Origin: Bacteroidota bacterium | Lineage (GTDB): Bacteria > Bacteroidota > UBA10030 > UBA6906 | Direction of reading: 5' to 3' | Assembly: GCA_016844425.1 (NCBI GenBank) | Contig: JAERML010000011.1 | Span: 1 to 26,010 of the forward strand | Length of the DNA: 26,010 nucleotides | Shown: piece after piece, positions 24,005 to 26,010 of the stretch | Numbering within the stretch: the stretch's first letter is position 1 | How the letters are laid out: each line of letters starts with the position of its first letter | Made by a program: the position numbers and the translations under genes | Notes under the pieces: generated by a model | What the model was told of the DNA's origin: nothing | The model's input: the letters and a program-made list of their open reading frames with translations, nothing else | Database searches by the model: none

Positions 24005-26010
24005 GTGCTCAAGAAGATCCTTTGCCTCATCGCGTTCCTTGCTCCTACCGGGCTCCATGGCGGTGATAACCCGCGTGTTGTGCGCGCCGTCCGCATCTTG
24101 ACACCACCTATGATCGATGGCTTTCTCGAGGAAGAGGTCTGGAAGGGGGCGGAGCCTGCGTCGGACTTCATTCAGCGGGAGCCGGACGAAGGGAGGCCTG
24201 CCTCGGAGCGCACCGAGATCCGGGTGTTGTACGATGACGACGCCCTCTACTTTGGCTGCATGTTCTACGACGCAGAGCCGGAGAAGATCGTTGCCCGACT
24301 GACACGGCGGGATAACGAGATCGAGTCAGACAACGCCTCGATCCGGATCGATTCGTACCATGACAACCAGACGAATTATGAGTTTACCTTCAACGCGGCG
24401 GGAGTGAAGGTGGACATCCTCCAGTACGACGACGCCGACAAGGAGGATGCATCGTGGGATGCGGTATGGGAGCTTGAAACACGCATCCTTCCCAACGGCT
24501 GGTCCGCCGAAGTGAAGATTCCGTTTCGGATCCTCCGGTATCAGAAAGCAACAGACGCTTCACTCGAGCAGGAATGGGGAATCAACTTCATCCGCACGAT
24601 CAGCCGGAAGCAGGAATCAGCCCGATGGGCATTCACCCCGAAGAGCGAGAGCGGTTTCACATCACGGTTCGGACACCTCCGCGGGCTGCGCGATCTCCCC
24701 GCACCACGCCAGATCGAGTTTCTCCCATTTGCTGTCGCGAGGCAGCGGTTCGAGCCTGCGCAGACTTCACGCGCGAGGGTGAAGGAACTTCGCGGCGACG
24801 CCGGGCTCGATTTGAAATATAGCCTCTCCAATAACTTCACACTCGACGCGACGTTCAATCCCGACTTCGGCCAGGTGGAAGCGGATCCCGCCGTTCTGAA
24901 CCTGACGACGTTTGAGACCTTTTACCCGGAGAAACGCCCCTTCTTCATTGAAGGGACACAAGTCCTTCGGTTCACGACATTCGGGGGCACTCTCGGGCCG
25001 GGGATCTTTTATTCGCGGCGGATTGGCAGGGCTATCGCGTCATCGGAGGTACGCGTACCTCCAGGTGGTACAATTGACGATCTCCCCCAAAGTACCACGA
25101 TCCTCGGTGCAGCGAAGGTGAACGGAAAAACAAACAGCGGGCTTTCCATTGGCATCCTGCAGGCGTTCACGCAAGAAGAAAAGGCAATGGTGGTGGACAG
25201 CAACGGGGCGAAGAACAAACAGGTGGTGGAGCCCTTCGCCCACTACAACGTTATCCGCCTCAAGCAGGACATCCTCTCAAATTCAAATGTGGGGATGATC
25301 CTGACCTCGGTGGAGAAGGAAAATCGCCTTCCTGCCATTGTCAACGGATGGGACTGGAACATCAAACTTGATAACAGCACCTATCTCTTCGAAGGGTTTT
25401 TCGCCCACACTCATGCATCAAATGCATCGCTTGAACGGATCCGGGGATGGGCAGGGCGATTCAACTTTGCGCGAATTGCCGCCGAGCATTGGCTCTGGAG
25501 CGTCGGCGGGAGGATCGCGTCACGGGAGTACAATATCAACGACGCAGGATTCTTTTTTCGCCCGGATGGGTGGACCGGACTGGCGCAACTTTCCTACAAA
25601 GAAGATCGCCCCGCCACCGTGGCACGTAACTTCAGTATCAGCCTGGTCCTGACCGAGTTCCACAATCTCGACGGCGTCAGTCTGCAACGCGAAGCGCGGC
25701 TGAACGGTAGCTTCCTCTTCAGCAACTACTGGAGCGCGAGCATGAGTTTCGCATCGGACTTCGGTCTGTACGACGACAGGGAGACGCGCGGGAACGGCCT
25801 GTATCGCCGAGCGATGACGTATGCGGCAAATGCATCTCTCTTTAGCGACAGCAGGGGAGAAGTAACCGGCCGGATCGGTCAGTTGTTCGGATGGGATGAC
25901 AAGCGAAAGTACCAGTCGGCTACGGAAGGAGGACTTACGATAAAGCCTCTCTCCTGGATGGAATGGGATGTCAGTTCACGGTTTGAGATTGTGAGAGATC
26001 AGGAAGCATG
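24005..26010 (+). CDS. DUF5916 outer-membrane protein with N-terminal CBM9-like domain (3' end beyond window)
   Basis: The frame is open from GTG 24005 to the window edge (668 residues seen; family members are usually longer, so the C-terminus is missing). A signal peptide (MLKKILCLIAFLAPTGLHG) is followed by a CBM9-like beta-sandwich (about 33-230): PPMIDGFLEEEVWKGAE, ERTEIRVLYDDDALYFGCMF, YEFTFNAAGVKVD and WSAEVKIPFRIL. The DUF5916 part then has its hallmark DATFNPDFGQVEADPAVLN (281-299), FYPEKRPFFIEG (306-317) and FYSRRIGR, and a long stretch of alternating strands typical of an outer-membrane beta barrel. The family is widespread in Bacteroidota and relatives; its substrate is unknown, though the sugar-binding-like domain suggests a surface ligand. 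GTG is chosen for the signal peptide; TTG 23987 is an in-frame alternative. Confidence 0.85.
   Translation, partial: MLKKILCLIAFLAPTGLHGGDNPRVVRAVRILTPPMIDGFLEEEVWKGAEPASDFIQREPDEGRPASERTEIRVLYDDDALYFGCMFYDAEPEKIVARLTRRDNEIESDNASIRIDSYHDNQTNYEFTFNAAGVKVDILQYDDADKEDASWDAVWELETRILPNGWSAEVKIPFRILRYQKATDASLEQEWGINFIRTISRKQESARWAFTPKSESGFTSRFGHLRGLRDLPAPRQIEFLPFAVARQRFEPAQTSRARVKELRGDAGLDLKYSLSNNFTLDATFNPDFGQVEADPAVLNLTTFETFYPEKRPFFIEGTQVLRFTTFGGTLGPGIFYSRRIGRAIASSEVRVPPGGTIDDLPQSTTILGAAKVNGKTNSGLSIGILQAFTQEEKAMVVDSNGAKNKQVVEPFAHYNVIRLKQDILSNSNVGMILTSVEKENRLPAIVNGWDWNIKLDNSTYLFEGFFAHTHASNASLERIRGWAGRFNFARIAAEHWLWSVGGRIASREYNINDAGFFFRPDGWTGLAQLSYKEDRPATVARNFSISLVLTEFHNLDGVSLQREARLNGSFLFSNYWSASMSFASDFGLYDDRETRGNGLYRRAMTYAANASLFSDSRGEVTGRIGQLFGWDDKRKYQSATEGGLTIKPLSWMEWDVSSRFEIVRDQEA

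Noticed and set aside
1..26010. CRISPR arrays, tRNA/rRNA genes, insertion sequences or phage genes
   Set aside because: No repeated spacer pattern, cloverleaf-like segment, transposase, integrase or terminal inverted repeat was recognised by reading both strands.

Overview
This 26 kb window looks like a chromosomal piece of a bacterium from the Bacteroidota/Chlorobiota/Ignavibacteriota group, with moderately high G+C. The evidence is a type IX secretion 'plug' protein (DUF5103 family), a DUF5916/CBM9-like outer-membrane protein, DUF2911 domains, a split MacB-type ABC transporter, and several promoters of the -33/-7 kind typical of that group (TTG, 19-20 nt, TAnnTT). No tRNA, rRNA, CRISPR array, transposase or phage gene was seen. 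Nearly all the sequence is protein-coding.

Left block (1-4245, + strand) is a tight run with 4-bp overlaps or near-zero spacing. It holds the C-terminal end of an ArnT/PMT-like membrane glycosyltransferase, a type IX secretion plug protein, a Gfo/Idh/MocA oxidoreductase and an HD-domain CCA-adding enzyme/poly(A) polymerase family protein. The oxidoreductase carries an in-frame 48-bp tandem duplication that doubles its NAD-binding glycine motif.

Second block (4441-11783, + strand) is a complete tripartite efflux set: TolC-like outer-membrane channel, MacA-like adaptor, MacB-type ATPase, and three FtsX/MacB-type permeases. The last two permeases are equal-length tandem paralogues. A Sel1-repeat exported protein with its own promoter follows (11897-13402); its last codons look frame-shifted.

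Third block (13539-23738, - strand) reads right to left. An aldehyde dehydrogenase, a two-domain lipoprotein, a YbjQ-family protein and a double-DUF2911 exported protein end at a strong hairpin terminator (19753-19775). Next come a 571-residue Rossmann-fold protein of unknown role and a phosphofructokinase with the active-site residues of the pyrophosphate-dependent type, followed by a hairpin (16604-16633). Last is a 974-residue membrane hybrid histidine kinase with its own promoter.

Right end (24005-26010, + strand) is a DUF5916 outer-membrane protein, divergent from the aldehyde dehydrogenase and cut by the window edge. Overall this is mostly envelope, export and central-metabolism gene content. 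I did not find a clearly new defence or mobile system. The most unusual items are the duplicated Rossmann motif, the three-permease MacB set, the unknown 571-residue protein beside the PPi-type PFK, and the shared promoter pattern.
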